Origin: Saprospiraceae bacterium
GTDB taxonomy: Bacteria > Bacteroidota > Bacteroidia > Chitinophagales > Saprospiraceae
Length of the DNA stretch: 64,000 nt
Direction: 5' to 3'
Assembly (NCBI GenBank): GCA_016716185.1
Contig: JADJWV010000002.1
Location: 2,867,615-2,931,614, forward strand
Position 1 is the stretch's first letter. Each line of letters opens with the position of its first letter. The notes under the pieces were generated by a model, which was not told the DNA's origin, made no database searches, and was given only the letters and a program-made list of their open reading frames with translations. Made by a program: the position numbers and the translations under genes. Positions 26,376 to 36,200 of this stretch are shown one piece after another.

Positions 26376-27184
26376 GCCCACTGATAAGGATCCAAACCAA
26401 TCTCCCGCAATTCTTTCTGCGCCGCATGAAATGCATCAGGAATCGACATCTTCTTTTCTCCGGTTGCCGAACCTTCGGCATCCAGCCATTTCTTGTAAAA
26501 AGTAGTCATCAACATTGACGTTTGCTTATCCGGCACTTGCCATAAAGACATGATTAAATATTTAACACCCGCGATTTTAAATGCGCGTTGCAATCCGTAC
26601 ACTCCTTCGTTGCCTTGTATATCGCCAAGGCCTGTTTCACAGGCGGAAAGAACGACTAATTCAGTATTCGATAAATTCATTTGCGATATTTCATAGGCCG
26701 TAAGTATTCCGTCTTCTCTTCCATCAAAAGTTTGCTTTCCCTGCCAGGCTGCATTGCCGCCCGCCATAATCAATCCAGAGCGTAACATAGGATGATCACT
26801 TATTTTAAATACAGACTCCTGACTGCCAACTGGCGACTGTGAACTGCCAACTTTTCCTTTAGGATCTGGAAAAAAATAACCATGGGTGGCGAGATGAATG
26901 ACTCTTGGTGATAGTTGTCCGCCGGTTCCGAAATTTTTAAACAACTCCTCTGTTGCTGCAGACCCTTTTACTAAAGTTGGCTGAATACTGTATGCACGCA
27001 TCATTTTTTCAATTGCATTTACTTCCCGCTCTGTACCAGACAGATAATTCCAACTGCCTCCGCGGGTAGTACCCTGAGCTCCATTGAATTCGACATCTGA
27101 CTTTGATCGGCTCGCCAACATAGAGCCCGTCATAACTTCTGTACTATCCTGGTTCATAGTTGATTCCACCCAATAAGATTGCAT
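26354..27184 (-). CDS. TPR-CHAT gene C, C-terminal fragment
   Basis: A 276-aa frame with most of the CHAT protease core, including VIHLATHGYFFPD and LSACETGLGD. It overlaps the upstream frame by 41 bases and is one base out of register. Dropping one G of the GG at 27148-27149 restores N-Y-E-P-D-S-T-E-V. The apparent ATG start is therefore an artefact of the frameshift. Confidence 0.75.
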   Translation of the reverse strand: MQSYWVESTMNQDSTEVMTGSMLASRSKSDVEFNGAQGTTRGGSWNYLSGTEREVNAIEKMMRAYSIQPTLVKGSAATEELFKNFGTGGQLSPRVIHLATHGYFFPDPKGKVGSSQSPVGSQESVFKISDHPMLRSGLIMAGGNAAWQGKQTFDGREDGILTAYEISQMNLSNTELVVLSACETGLGDIQGNEGVYGLQRAFKIAGVKYLIMSLWQVPDKQTSMLMTTFYKKWLDAEGSATGEKKMSIPDAFHAAQKELREIGLDPYQWAGFVLIE

Positions 27185-29381
27185 TGTTATGCTTAAAATT
27201 CCATTGATCTATCACCACTTTCTGTCTGGAGCTGGTCATTTGAAACAATTGATAGCGATCCGCTAACGTTTCAGTATCGGACACAGGAATCGCCGCAAAA
27301 CTGATGCGATGCAGCAATCCCGATGGTGAAAAAAATATGGATTTCACATCTGACAATTCGCGCTCCAAGGGCTTCCAAATAATTTCATAGAGAGATCTAC
27401 GTTCAGGCTCTAATGCACTCGCTCCTCTGTCCGAAAGGGTGTATAATTGATTCACGTAATTGGCCTTACGCCCTTCGTTCGATTTCATCAAAGAATCGAG
27501 AGCCGCTTCCTCAAATAAGCGAATAGTTTTAGGAGTTGTAAGATCCGGTTTTAGCACCAAAGCTGCATAAAAATGATCGCCAACTGATTTTCGATCCAAA
27601 TTTTCGAATCGAACAAATTCAATTACGGCTTCTCCCGGGTTTAAAGCTTTTTGTACATCCTTCCATTTAACCTGGCTTAATGCGCTTTCAAATCCATCAA
27701 TCTGTCTTGCCAGCTTTTTTTCAAGATCGTTTATTTGTATTTCCAGCATTGAAATCTCCGTAACATTCTGCTCCTGAAGAGGAACACTATATTTTTGGAT
27801 GAGTAACCGTTCCATGGATTTAAGATTTTCAAACATCTCGGAAGTTTCCGGATGACCTAAGGCCAATCTCCTTGTCTGATTCACCGCATACAATAAAAAT
27901 CCTTTGTAAAACAAACTATTGTCAAAAATGACCTGATCCGTTAATGGGTTTGATGTTTGAATGGCATAAGACAAGAGTTTAGATTGTTTAACATCAAAAT
28001 TGATCAGATATTTTTGCAATTCACGTTCAGAAAGATGATGAAGGGATTTCAATAAAATTTGACGGTCAATTTCCGAAGATTCTTCAAAACAAAACGCGGC
28101 TTTATCTCCCCGTTTCATTTCTGCATGATGAACTCCAAGGCTTAACATGATATGAGAATAATAATCAGTTTTTCGACCGAGGTACTTTAAACAAAGTTCT
28201 TTGTACTCATTTAAAACCAATTCCACTTTTTCGTTCTCCCCTTTCTGTTGGTAGAGATCCGCCATAAAAGCGAGGTTCGCGAGCAATGTAGTAGGGCTGG
28301 ATTGAGTGTTCTTACGCAATATTTGATCGGCATGAACTATCAATTCTTCAGCAGATTTTAAATTGTCCTTTTCCAAATATAAAGAAGCCAGCTTTGTCAA
28401 CAGACCGGCATAGTGCTCACTCTCAAGTCCAAACAATTTCTCCGTGATCCGTAGTGCCCTTTTCCAGGTGAATTCCGCCCGTTCCGCTTCTTCTTTTAGT
28501 TTATATATTTCCGCCACATTTGCTAATGTGAATGTATACTCGGGATTCATGGTATCTCCGGATTCCTGAAAACGATTCAATTGCTGCTCCCAACCCGATT
28601 CTGCCTTCTCATAAGAACCTATTAAAAAATAAAAAGCAGAAAGATTGTTGAGGCAATTTATATAATACGGGTGATCGAAATTCTTCAGACTATCTTCGAA
28701 AATCGTTTTAGCCTCAAGCCATAGTGGCTCTGACAAATCATTCTTTCCCATATCAGAATACAATCCTCCGAGATTGATAAGTGCCCCACAATATTCCGGA
28801 TTATTTTTCCCAAGTAAAATTTCGCGAAGAGCCAATGTTTTTAAATAAAGTCCTTCTGCCTTCTCATACTTTCCTCCAAAAAAATAAGTTATAGCCAGGT
28901 TATTGAGCGTACTGGTATAACTCATACTTAAGGTATCTCCATTCTTTTCATGAAGGGCCTTTTTCTCAAGATGAAGTATTTCTGCTTTATCCAGATTTCC
29001 TGCGGTGGTATGGACATAAGCAAGATTATTAAGTATAGTCATACATTGTTGATGTTCTTTTCCTTTCGAGGTCGTACACAAATCAAGCGCCTCGAGAAAG
29101 GTATGTTCCGCATTTTCATAATCATGGGTTTTAAAATAAATATTTCCTAAATGTTGCAAACTATAAATAAGCCTGTTTGATCTAGGGCCAAATTTTTCGA
29201 GTATAAGTTGATGCGCCTCTTTTTGTTTGGCGAATGCTCTGTTGCGATCGTCATTTTTTAAATAAAATTTTGAGGAGTCGATAAGGGATGTTACCCGACT
29301 TTCAATCTGAATTGAATCCAAATTTTGTGAAAACAAGCAGCATTCAAACAAAAAACAAGCAACGAATAGAATATTCCGCAT
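27144..29381 (-). CDS. TPR-CHAT gene C, N-terminal part with start of CHAT region
   Basis: A 745-aa frame. It has a signal peptide (NILFVACFLFECCLFSQ), around nine TPRs (LNNLAITYFFGGKYEKAEGL), then the linker helix (SERELQKYLINFDVK) and the first strands of the CHAT domain (FFSPSGLLHRISFAAIPVS). The entry block differs from A, B, D and E (RVTSLIDSSKFYLKNDD), making C the most divergent member at its N-terminus. It ends at the indel at 27149. The intact product would be about 1,010 aa, as for gene E. Confidence 0.8.
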   Translation of the reverse strand: MRNILFVACFLFECCLFSQNLDSIQIESRVTSLIDSSKFYLKNDDRNRAFAKQKEAHQLILEKFGPRSNRLIYSLQHLGNIYFKTHDYENAEHTFLEALDLCTTSKGKEHQQCMTILNNLAYVHTTAGNLDKAEILHLEKKALHEKNGDTLSMSYTSTLNNLAITYFFGGKYEKAEGLYLKTLALREILLGKNNPEYCGALINLGGLYSDMGKNDLSEPLWLEAKTIFEDSLKNFDHPYYINCLNNLSAFYFLIGSYEKAESGWEQQLNRFQESGDTMNPEYTFTLANVAEIYKLKEEAERAEFTWKRALRITEKLFGLESEHYAGLLTKLASLYLEKDNLKSAEELIVHADQILRKNTQSSPTTLLANLAFMADLYQQKGENEKVELVLNEYKELCLKYLGRKTDYYSHIMLSLGVHHAEMKRGDKAAFCFEESSEIDRQILLKSLHHLSERELQKYLINFDVKQSKLLSYAIQTSNPLTDQVIFDNSLFYKGFLLYAVNQTRRLALGHPETSEMFENLKSMERLLIQKYSVPLQEQNVTEISMLEIQINDLEKKLARQIDGFESALSQVKWKDVQKALNPGEAVIEFVRFENLDRKSVGDHFYAALVLKPDLTTPKTIRLFEEAALDSLMKSNEGRKANYVNQLYTLSDRGASALEPERRSLYEIIWKPLERELSDVKSIFFSPSGLLHRISFAAIPVSDTETLADRYQLFQMTSSRQKVVIDQWNFKHNNAILLGGINYEPG

Positions 29382-29952
29382 GATAAATACTTATGGTCGT
29401 ATGGAAATTGACAACTATTTTTCTGGCCAACCAGGGTTGAGGTCAAAATTAAAAAATAATTTAAAGCGCTCATATAACTTTTCATAAATGAATAGATCAT
29501 ACACAACGGATTCATCATTCTTTTATCACAAATCCTACGCGAATTATGCCCCATAAATACTGGTCGAGAATTTAAGCACAAAGAAAGGCAAACAAAGCTG
29601 CTTTCGATTTGAGCAAGGAGAAAGCCACACAAAATGGCTTTCGACACAGCGAACCGAGAATCCAGCATGAGAGTGGGTGTGGGTGTGAGCAAGGAGAAAG
29701 CCACACGAAGTGGCTTTCGACGCAAGGAACCGACCCCATCAGTACTGATGGGGCAAGCGAGCTCCGCCGAGCTTGATTTTGAGGCTTACGTAAAGTCTAT
29801 TCGATAATAACAAACCCCACCCGAATTCAGCCCCATCAGTACTGATGGGGCAAGCGAGCTCCGCCGAACTTGATTTTGAGGCTTACTTGAAGTCTATTCG
29901 ATCAAAACAATTCCAGCCCGAATCCGGCATGTGTGTGGGTGTGAGTGTGTGA
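29382..29952. repeat. Repeat-filled spacer between CHAT genes C and D
   Basis: No gene seen in 571 bases. Contents in order: a degenerate then a perfect hairpin GAAAGCCAC-acgaa-GTGGCTTTC (29620-29643, 29696-29718), two copies of the palindrome (29734-29753, 29831-29850), two copies of the module gcgagctccgccga(g/a)cttgattttgaggctta, GT-rich runs, and two solo CHAT stop-codon tails. Confidence 0.8.
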
Positions 29953-30744
29953 TTATTCAATTAATACAAATCCAGCCCATTGGTATGGGTCAAAACCCAT
30001 GTCGCGTAATTCTTTCTGTGCGGCACGAAATGCTTCCGGAATGGTCATCTTATGTTCTAACCATTTCTTATAAAAAGTGGTCATCAATAATGATGTTTGC
30101 TTGTCGGGCACCTGCCACAAACTCATGATGATGTATTTGGCTCCGGCGATTTTAAAAGCACGCTGCAAACCATACACGCCTTCGTTGCCCTGGATGTCTC
30201 CAAGACCTGTTTCGCATGCCGATAATACAACGAGCTCCGTATTACTTAAATTCATTTGGCTGATCTCGTAAGCGGTTAACACTCCATCTTCGCCGGAAAC
30301 TAACGAACGCTCGCTATGCCATCCGGCATTACCACCAGCTAAAATTAACCCGGATCTCAACATGGAATGCTCACTCATTTTGAATGGTGATTCATGGCTT
30401 CCCATTGATGACAGCAAATAATCATTTCTTCTTTTCACGTCAGGATAAAAATATCCGTGTGTAGCCAGATGAATGATATGGGGAGAATGCGCACCCATTT
30501 CACCCAACTTCTTAAATTGATGTTCAGATCCACTGGTATCGATTTTTAAATCAGGAATTAATCCTGCACTTTTTAGAATGTTTTCAATTGCCATGACTTC
30601 GCGTTCGCTTCCTGGTAAATAATTCCAAAAACTTTCGTATGAAGTCTTTTGGTTTGTGTTGATATCTTGTTTCGATCTCAAAGCCAGATTTTGTTTCCAA
30701 TCTGTTGAAAACGTATCGGGATCGTAACGAATTCCTCCAAACAA
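29953..30744 (-). CDS. TPR-CHAT gene D, C-terminal fragment (CHAT core)
   Basis: A 263-aa frame with the CHAT protease core: IIHLATHGYFYPD and LSACETGLGD, ending in the common tail WAGFVLIE. It is the last of four frames of one gene. A one-base excess in the T-run at 30776-30779 separates it from the preceding frame, which otherwise reads F-P-I-R-K-E-E-S-L-T-A-V-L-F-G-G-I. Confidence 0.75.
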   Translation of the reverse strand: MFGGIRYDPDTFSTDWKQNLALRSKQDINTNQKTSYESFWNYLPGSEREVMAIENILKSAGLIPDLKIDTSGSEHQFKKLGEMGAHSPHIIHLATHGYFYPDVKRRNDYLLSSMGSHESPFKMSEHSMLRSGLILAGGNAGWHSERSLVSGEDGVLTAYEISQMNLSNTELVVLSACETGLGDIQGNEGVYGLQRAFKIAGAKYIIMSLWQVPDKQTSLLMTTFYKKWLEHKMTIPEAFRAAQKELRDMGFDPYQWAGFVLIE

Positions 30745-31069
30745 TACTGCCGTTAGACTTTCCTCTTTTACGGATTGGAAAAACCAATTGTCTGCTGCTG
30801 TTTAAACGTATCAAATCAAACCGATCTCCCAGACTTTCCTGATCAGTTATGGGTAGTGCATCCATATTGATCCGATGTAATAAACCTACCGGAGAATAAT
30901 ATATTTTCTTAATGTCCTGAAGATGATGCTCCATCGGTTTCCACAAGATGTCATATAAACTTATTGGTCGCTGATCATTTGCACGAGCACCCCTGTCTGT
31001 CAGATTATACAATCGATTCACATAATCTGCTTTCTTTTCTGAATGAGTATTTAACAGATTCAAGATCAT
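30584..31069 (-). CDS. TPR-CHAT gene D, third fragment
   Basis: A 161-aa frame. Residues 1-105 encode the middle of the CHAT region (KKADYVNRLYNLTDRGA, YYSPVGLLHRINMDALP). The rest, after the indel at 30776, is out-of-frame nonsense. It joins the preceding frame if one T is added to the run at 31079-31082. Confidence 0.65.
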   Translation of the reverse strand: MILNLLNTHSEKKADYVNRLYNLTDRGARANDQRPISLYDILWKPMEHHLQDIKKIYYSPVGLLHRINMDALPITDQESLGDRFDLIRLNSSRQLVFPIRKRGKSNGSIVWRNSLRSRYVFNRLETKSGFEIETRYQHKPKDFIRKFLELFTRKRTRSHGN

Positions 31070-31875
31070 TGTTTCATTAAAAGAGGCACAAATTTCGGAA
31101 ATGAATTGCCGGGTAAAAGAATCAACGCTGCGTAAAACGAACTATCAGAATTTTCGTTCGCTTGATTAAATTCATATTGAATAAATTCGAGTGCGGCTTC
31201 GTTTGGTTTTAATTTCTGCTGCACATGCTGCCACTTGATCTGTTTGGTTACATTTCCATAATCTTTCATAGATCTGGCTAATTCCTTTTCTCTAAGTTCA
31301 ATCTGACTTTCAATTTGAGCAATCTGGTTGGAGTCCCGCTCTGCAAGAGGTTGCAAATAAAGGTCGCCGAGGGATCTGTGCATAGCTCTGAGTTCGGATA
31401 TCGATTCGGAATAGGTTCCATCTGAATCGGATAATTTTCTTAAATGAGCGGCAGCTTGCATCAGAAAACCTTTCTGAAATATAATATTGTCAAAACTTAC
31501 AGCATTTATGTGTTCCGAGGGTGCGATCTGATTAAAACAAAATTGATCGTTTACACTTTTAGAAAAAATATTCATATAATTAGCTAACTCCCGTTCTGAC
31601 AAGTGATATACAGCTTTGCCCAATAGTTTAGAATCCAATATTGATATTTCCGCATATACTGCTTCAGCTTTTTCAGTTTTATTTGTTTTTGTATAAAGTT
31701 CAGCGATCATACGGAGAGTCTGAACATAATCAGGGTGTTCATTTCCCAATACTTTTCTTCTGATCATCTGCGTTTTTAATAAGCTGGCCTCACATTTTTC
31801 AAACTCGCCCATTGCCAGATAGAGCGTCGAAAGGGTATATAAACTATTTGCAAATTGTGGGTGTTCGGGACCCAA
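31066..31875 (-). CDS. TPR-CHAT gene D, second fragment
   Basis: A 269-aa frame with two TPR units (LYTLSTLYLAMGEFEKCEA), the linker motif SERELANYMNIFSKS and the start of the CHAT N-lobe (QKLKPNEAALEFIQYEF). It is broken from the first fragment by a 1-nt loss near 31994 and from the third by one at 31079-31082. Confidence 0.7.
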   Translation of the reverse strand: MGPEHPQFANSLYTLSTLYLAMGEFEKCEASLLKTQMIRRKVLGNEHPDYVQTLRMIAELYTKTNKTEKAEAVYAEISILDSKLLGKAVYHLSERELANYMNIFSKSVNDQFCFNQIAPSEHINAVSFDNIIFQKGFLMQAAAHLRKLSDSDGTYSESISELRAMHRSLGDLYLQPLAERDSNQIAQIESQIELREKELARSMKDYGNVTKQIKWQHVQQKLKPNEAALEFIQYEFNQANENSDSSFYAALILLPGNSFPKFVPLLMKQ

Positions 31876-31949
31876 TTTCTTTTCTTCAATACTTTGAGCT
31901 TCTAAGAATAATAATTCGGCCCGTTGATATTTATTTTGCCGAGCAAGTG

Positions 31950-32942
31950 CTAAAGCCAGATTATTAAGGCTTGCCGCATAATCCGGATGATCAGACCAAG
32001 AGCTTTTTTAAAAAGTGTCGTCACTTCCTCCAGGAGAGATTCAGCCTTTTCCAGTTGCCCGGTATGAGAATATAACAAAGCCATATTGTGAAGGCTTTGA
32101 ACATATTCCGGATGTTCTTTCCCAAAAACCTGGAGTCTGATTTGTCCAGACTCTTGATAAAGACTCTCTGCATTTACAAAATTAGCCATAGCCTCATATA
32201 ATATAGCCAAATTGTTCAGACTTTGAGCATACTCCAGATGTTGCTTCCCAAAGACTTGTTCTCTGATCTGAATAGCTTCCCTGTATAATTTTTCAGCTTC
32301 TTCATAATTACCCAGATGTTTGTGCAAAACTGCCAGATTGTTAATACAGGAAGCGTAGTATGGGTGATTTGTACCGAACAATTTTACCCAAATAGATTTT
32401 GACTCCTGATACAGGATTTGTGCTTTTTCCAAATGGCCCATCGAAAAATACAGAGCCGCCATATTGTTCAGAGTTGAGGCATAATCCGGGTGTTCCTTTC
32501 CAAAATAATTTTCCCTAATAGTTTTCGCTTCCAGATGCAATTTTTCAGCTTCTCTATATCTCCCCATTTCCTTATAAATTGCAGCCAGATTATTCAGACT
32601 CCACGCATAATCCGGATGTTCTTTCCCCAATACTTTTTCGCGAATGGTTTTAGATCTCAAATACCATTCCTCCGCTTCAATAAACTTTCCCATAAAATCC
32701 AAGATCCTGCCCTTATTAAAACAAGAAGCAGCATAACCTGCTGAATGTTCTCCCAAAAAATTGTGTGCCAAAGAATCTGCCTGTTGATGTACGCTCCAGG
32801 CATTGTCAAAATCCCCTTTCCCGGTAAATCCCCGGCTCACCTTAATGAGGCTATCTATTTGTTTAACGATGAAGGTGTCCTGCTCTTGTGTGTAAGCCCA
32901 AATTGGGGTCGTCAGAAAAATAACTAAAAATTTATTGATCAT
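31950..32942 (-). CDS. TPR-CHAT gene D, N-terminal fragment (signal peptide and TPRs)
   Basis: A 330-aa frame. It has a signal peptide (KFLVIFLTTPIWAYTQ), the entry block IDSLIKVSRGFTGKGDF and about seven very regular TPRs (LNNLAAIYKEMGRYREAEKL, with GKEHPDYA connectors). It ends where one C is missing (L-G-P-D-H-P expected near 31994). The four frames of gene D together match the full length of gene E. Confidence 0.75.
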   Translation of the reverse strand: MINKFLVIFLTTPIWAYTQEQDTFIVKQIDSLIKVSRGFTGKGDFDNAWSVHQQADSLAHNFLGEHSAGYAASCFNKGRILDFMGKFIEAEEWYLRSKTIREKVLGKEHPDYAWSLNNLAAIYKEMGRYREAEKLHLEAKTIRENYFGKEHPDYASTLNNMAALYFSMGHLEKAQILYQESKSIWVKLFGTNHPYYASCINNLAVLHKHLGNYEEAEKLYREAIQIREQVFGKQHLEYAQSLNNLAILYEAMANFVNAESLYQESGQIRLQVFGKEHPEYVQSLHNMALLYSHTGQLEKAESLLEEVTTLFKKALGLIIRIMRQALIIWL

Positions 32943-33036
32943 TATAATTCTTGTAATTGTTTTGTAAATATACTTTGCATCTCAAGACTCTCTGGAACTT
33001 GAAAATAAAAGATAAACGAAATTTAAAAGTTTAAGA

Positions 33037-33058
33037 TTTATTCAAATATTTGAATAAA
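33037..33058. other. Perfect 22-bp AT-rich palindrome between CHAT genes D and E
   Basis: TTTATTCAAAT followed by its exact complement ATTTGAATAAA. It lies 94 bases upstream of gene D and 190 bases downstream of the end of gene E. Could be a terminator for E or an operator for D. Confidence 0.5.
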
Positions 33059-33120
33059 ATTAATCATAAGTTTTAATTTTTCACAAAAACGGAGTTTATT
33101 CAATTCATACAAAACCGGCC

Positions 33121-33248
33121 CGAATCCAGCATGAGAGTGGGTGTGGGTGTGAGTGTGCGGATTTAACAGTAGTTTTTTGCATTGTTTAGACATACCAAAT
33201 TTTCCACAGCGAGCTCCGCCGAGCTTGATTTTGAGGCTTACGTAAAGT
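33121..33248. repeat. Repeat modules downstream of CHAT gene E
   Basis: A GT-rich run (33127-33160), then the module gcgagctccgccgagcttgattttgaggcttacg that runs into the CHAT E stop codon, exactly as next to CHAT gene B. Confidence 0.7.
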
Positions 33249-36200
33249 CTATTCTATCAAAACAAACCCAGCCCACTGATATGGATCAAATCCTAAGTCC
33301 CGCAATTCCTTTTGTGCCGCATGAAATGCATCCGGTATCGACATCTTCTTTTCGCCGGTTGGCGAACCTTCGGCTTCCAGCCATTTCTTGTAAAATGTGA
33401 TCATCAGCATCGAAGTTTGTTTGTCGGGGACCTGCCACAGACTCATAATAATGTATTTGGCTCCGGCGATTTTAAAAGCACGCTGCAAACCGTACACGCC
33501 TTCGTTGCCCTGGATGTCTCCCAGTCCGGTTTCGCAGGCAGAGAGCACAACAAGTTCGGTATTTGATAAATTCATCTGACTGATCTCATAGGCAGTTAAC
33601 ACTCCATCTTCACCTTCACCTAACGGTCGTTTGCCTTGCCATCCAGCATTACCTCCGGATAAAATCAAGCCTGAACGCAACATTGGATGCTCGCTCATTT
33701 TAAATATGGGCTCATTATTGCCAACTTCCTTTTGGGCATCCGGAAAGAAATATCCATGTGTCGCTATATGAAGAAAATTAGGTGATGGACTTTGAATTCC
33801 CAAAGTTTTGAAATAAGCCTCCGTAGCTTCATTTTTGGTTTTTAATTGTGCTTGCATTCCTACACCTAAAAAAATCTGATGTATGGCTTTTACTTCTTTT
33901 TCAGTTCCCGGCAAGGAATTCCAGCTTCCCCCTCTCAGAGTGGAATCTATATTGGCAAATCGATTGGATGTATTGCTATGACTTACAATCAAGTTTTTTG
34001 AACTAAACTGCAAAGAATCCAGATCAAATATTAATCCACCCAACAACAAGGCCGTTTGTCCTGTTCGGTTTTTTAACTCAGGGATAACCAATTGACGGGT
34101 ACTGTTCATACTCCTTAATTGATAGCGGTCAGCCAGCATTTCATTTTCATTGATAGAGATCGCTCCCATTTGAATGCGATGTAAAAGTCCAGTAACAGAA
34201 AAATAAATTGTCTTTTCCCCTTCCAATTCTTTTTCAAGGGGTTTCCAGATGAGTTCGTACAAAGACCGACCGCGTTCTTGATTGGTATGCGCACCGCGAT
34301 TGGCAAGAGTATAAATTTGATTCACGTAATCAGCTTTACGACTAGCTTTACTTTGAAACAGGCTGTCCAGTGAACTTTCTTCAAACAATGGAACAAAAAT
34401 CGGTTGATTTTCTGTTTTGTTTTTTGCCTTTAAAACAATAGCCGCATACATGATTTTATCGGTTAAATTACCTCTTTCATAATACGGATACTTCACAAAT
34501 TCTATCGATACCTCGCCCGGCGCCAAGGCCTCTTGAACTGCCTGCCATCCGGTCTGCTGGATGGCCAGATCATATTCCTTCAAATGTCTTGAAATAGCTT
34601 TTTCCAATTCATTGGATTGTGCTTCCAAAACATCTACATTTGTTCTGGCAAGAATAGGTTTGGCATATTCAGCTGAAAGCTGGCGACCTATTACTTTGAG
34701 TTTATTCAATATTTCACTTATCGTAGAATCCGATTGCGCTAATCGGCTTATATGTAATTTTGCGTTTAATAAAAATCCCTTAAAAAACAACAAACGGTCA
34801 TAAGCCAAACCTGAAACTGTTGATTGTCTGCCAGTTTTTTCACAATGTTGCTGTAAAAACGATAGCATTTGTGCCTGATGATTCCCATTTTTTATAAGAA
34901 ATTTATTGAGTTCGCTTTCAGATAGATGGTGCATTGCTTTGATCGCCATTACTTTATCTAGCTCAAGCAACATGTCTGAGTAATCTACTGCTTTAGAATA
35001 CTTATTCCAATTCCAATACAGGTGAACCAGACTTTTTATACAAGATCCCATTTCCGGATGCTGCTTCCCAAATACTGCTTCAAAAATTCTTTTAACTTCG
35101 ATTAAATAAGCCTCTGCTTTTTCATATTTTCCTCTTTTAATACTAACCAAAGCAAGATTTTTTAACCCTGTTGCAAAATCCGGATGTTCTATACCCAGAA
35201 TTTTTTCTCTGATTTTATTGCATTCTAAAAAGAGATTTTCTGCCTCATCCAATTCATTTAGTTGAAGGTGAAAATTTGCAAGACTACTCAAACTGGATGC
35301 ATAATCCAAATGTTTCTTTCCTAACACTTTTTCCCTTAATATTTTCGATTCCAGGAAAAAAGCTTTCGCTTGCTTGAAATCTCTTTTATCCTGATACAAA
35401 AGGGCTAGATTATTAAGACAGCTGGCATAATCCGGATGATGCTTTCCAAGCATTTTCTCCCGAATGGATTTGACTTCAATATATAATTCCTCAGCCCTTT
35501 CATAATTGGTCATCTCCCAATAAATGGCCGCCAGATTATTTAGGCTTACATTCAACTCAGCCTGCTCTTTAGAAGACCATTTTCTCAATATTGAAATCGC
35601 CTCCTGGTAAAAGGCCTCGGCTTTATCGTAATTGCCCATTACCATGTGTAAATTTGCAAGGTTGTTTAATACACTTGCAAAAGCAGTGCTTTGTGCTCCT
35701 GATGTTTGTTTTCTTATTTCCTTGGATTCCAAATATAACTTTTCGGCTTTTTCAAATTGCGCCATTTTGACATACAGGTTTGCCAAATTATTGAGACTTC
35801 CACTATAATCAGGATGCCAGGAGCCAAGAACACTTTCGCGAATACTTTTCGCTCGTAAGTAGTACTCCTCCGCTAAATCGAATCTGCCCAGTTCAAGATA
35901 TATAGCGCCCAAATTATTCAAACTCCATGCATAATCCGGATGGTTTTCTCCCAGCAAACTACCCCGGATATTTTTCGATAAAATATAGCAGGACTCTGCC
36001 TCAATGTAATTTCCTTTAAATCGATTTATCCGTCCTTTTTGAAAATATACATTTCCATAAGCGATGGAATGTTTTCCTAAGTATTTTTCAGCATAATCCT
36101 CTGCCCTTTTACAATCCTGCAAGGCCTGGTCATACTCCATATGGGAAACATGATCCCTGGTTTTTATTAACAAACTATCTATTCTCTGGACAATGCTTAA

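Noticed and set aside
29291..29725. Minus-strand frame of 144 codons upstream of CHAT gene C
   Set aside because: It overlaps the real gene C start and runs through repeat modules; no signal peptide, domain or plausible start.
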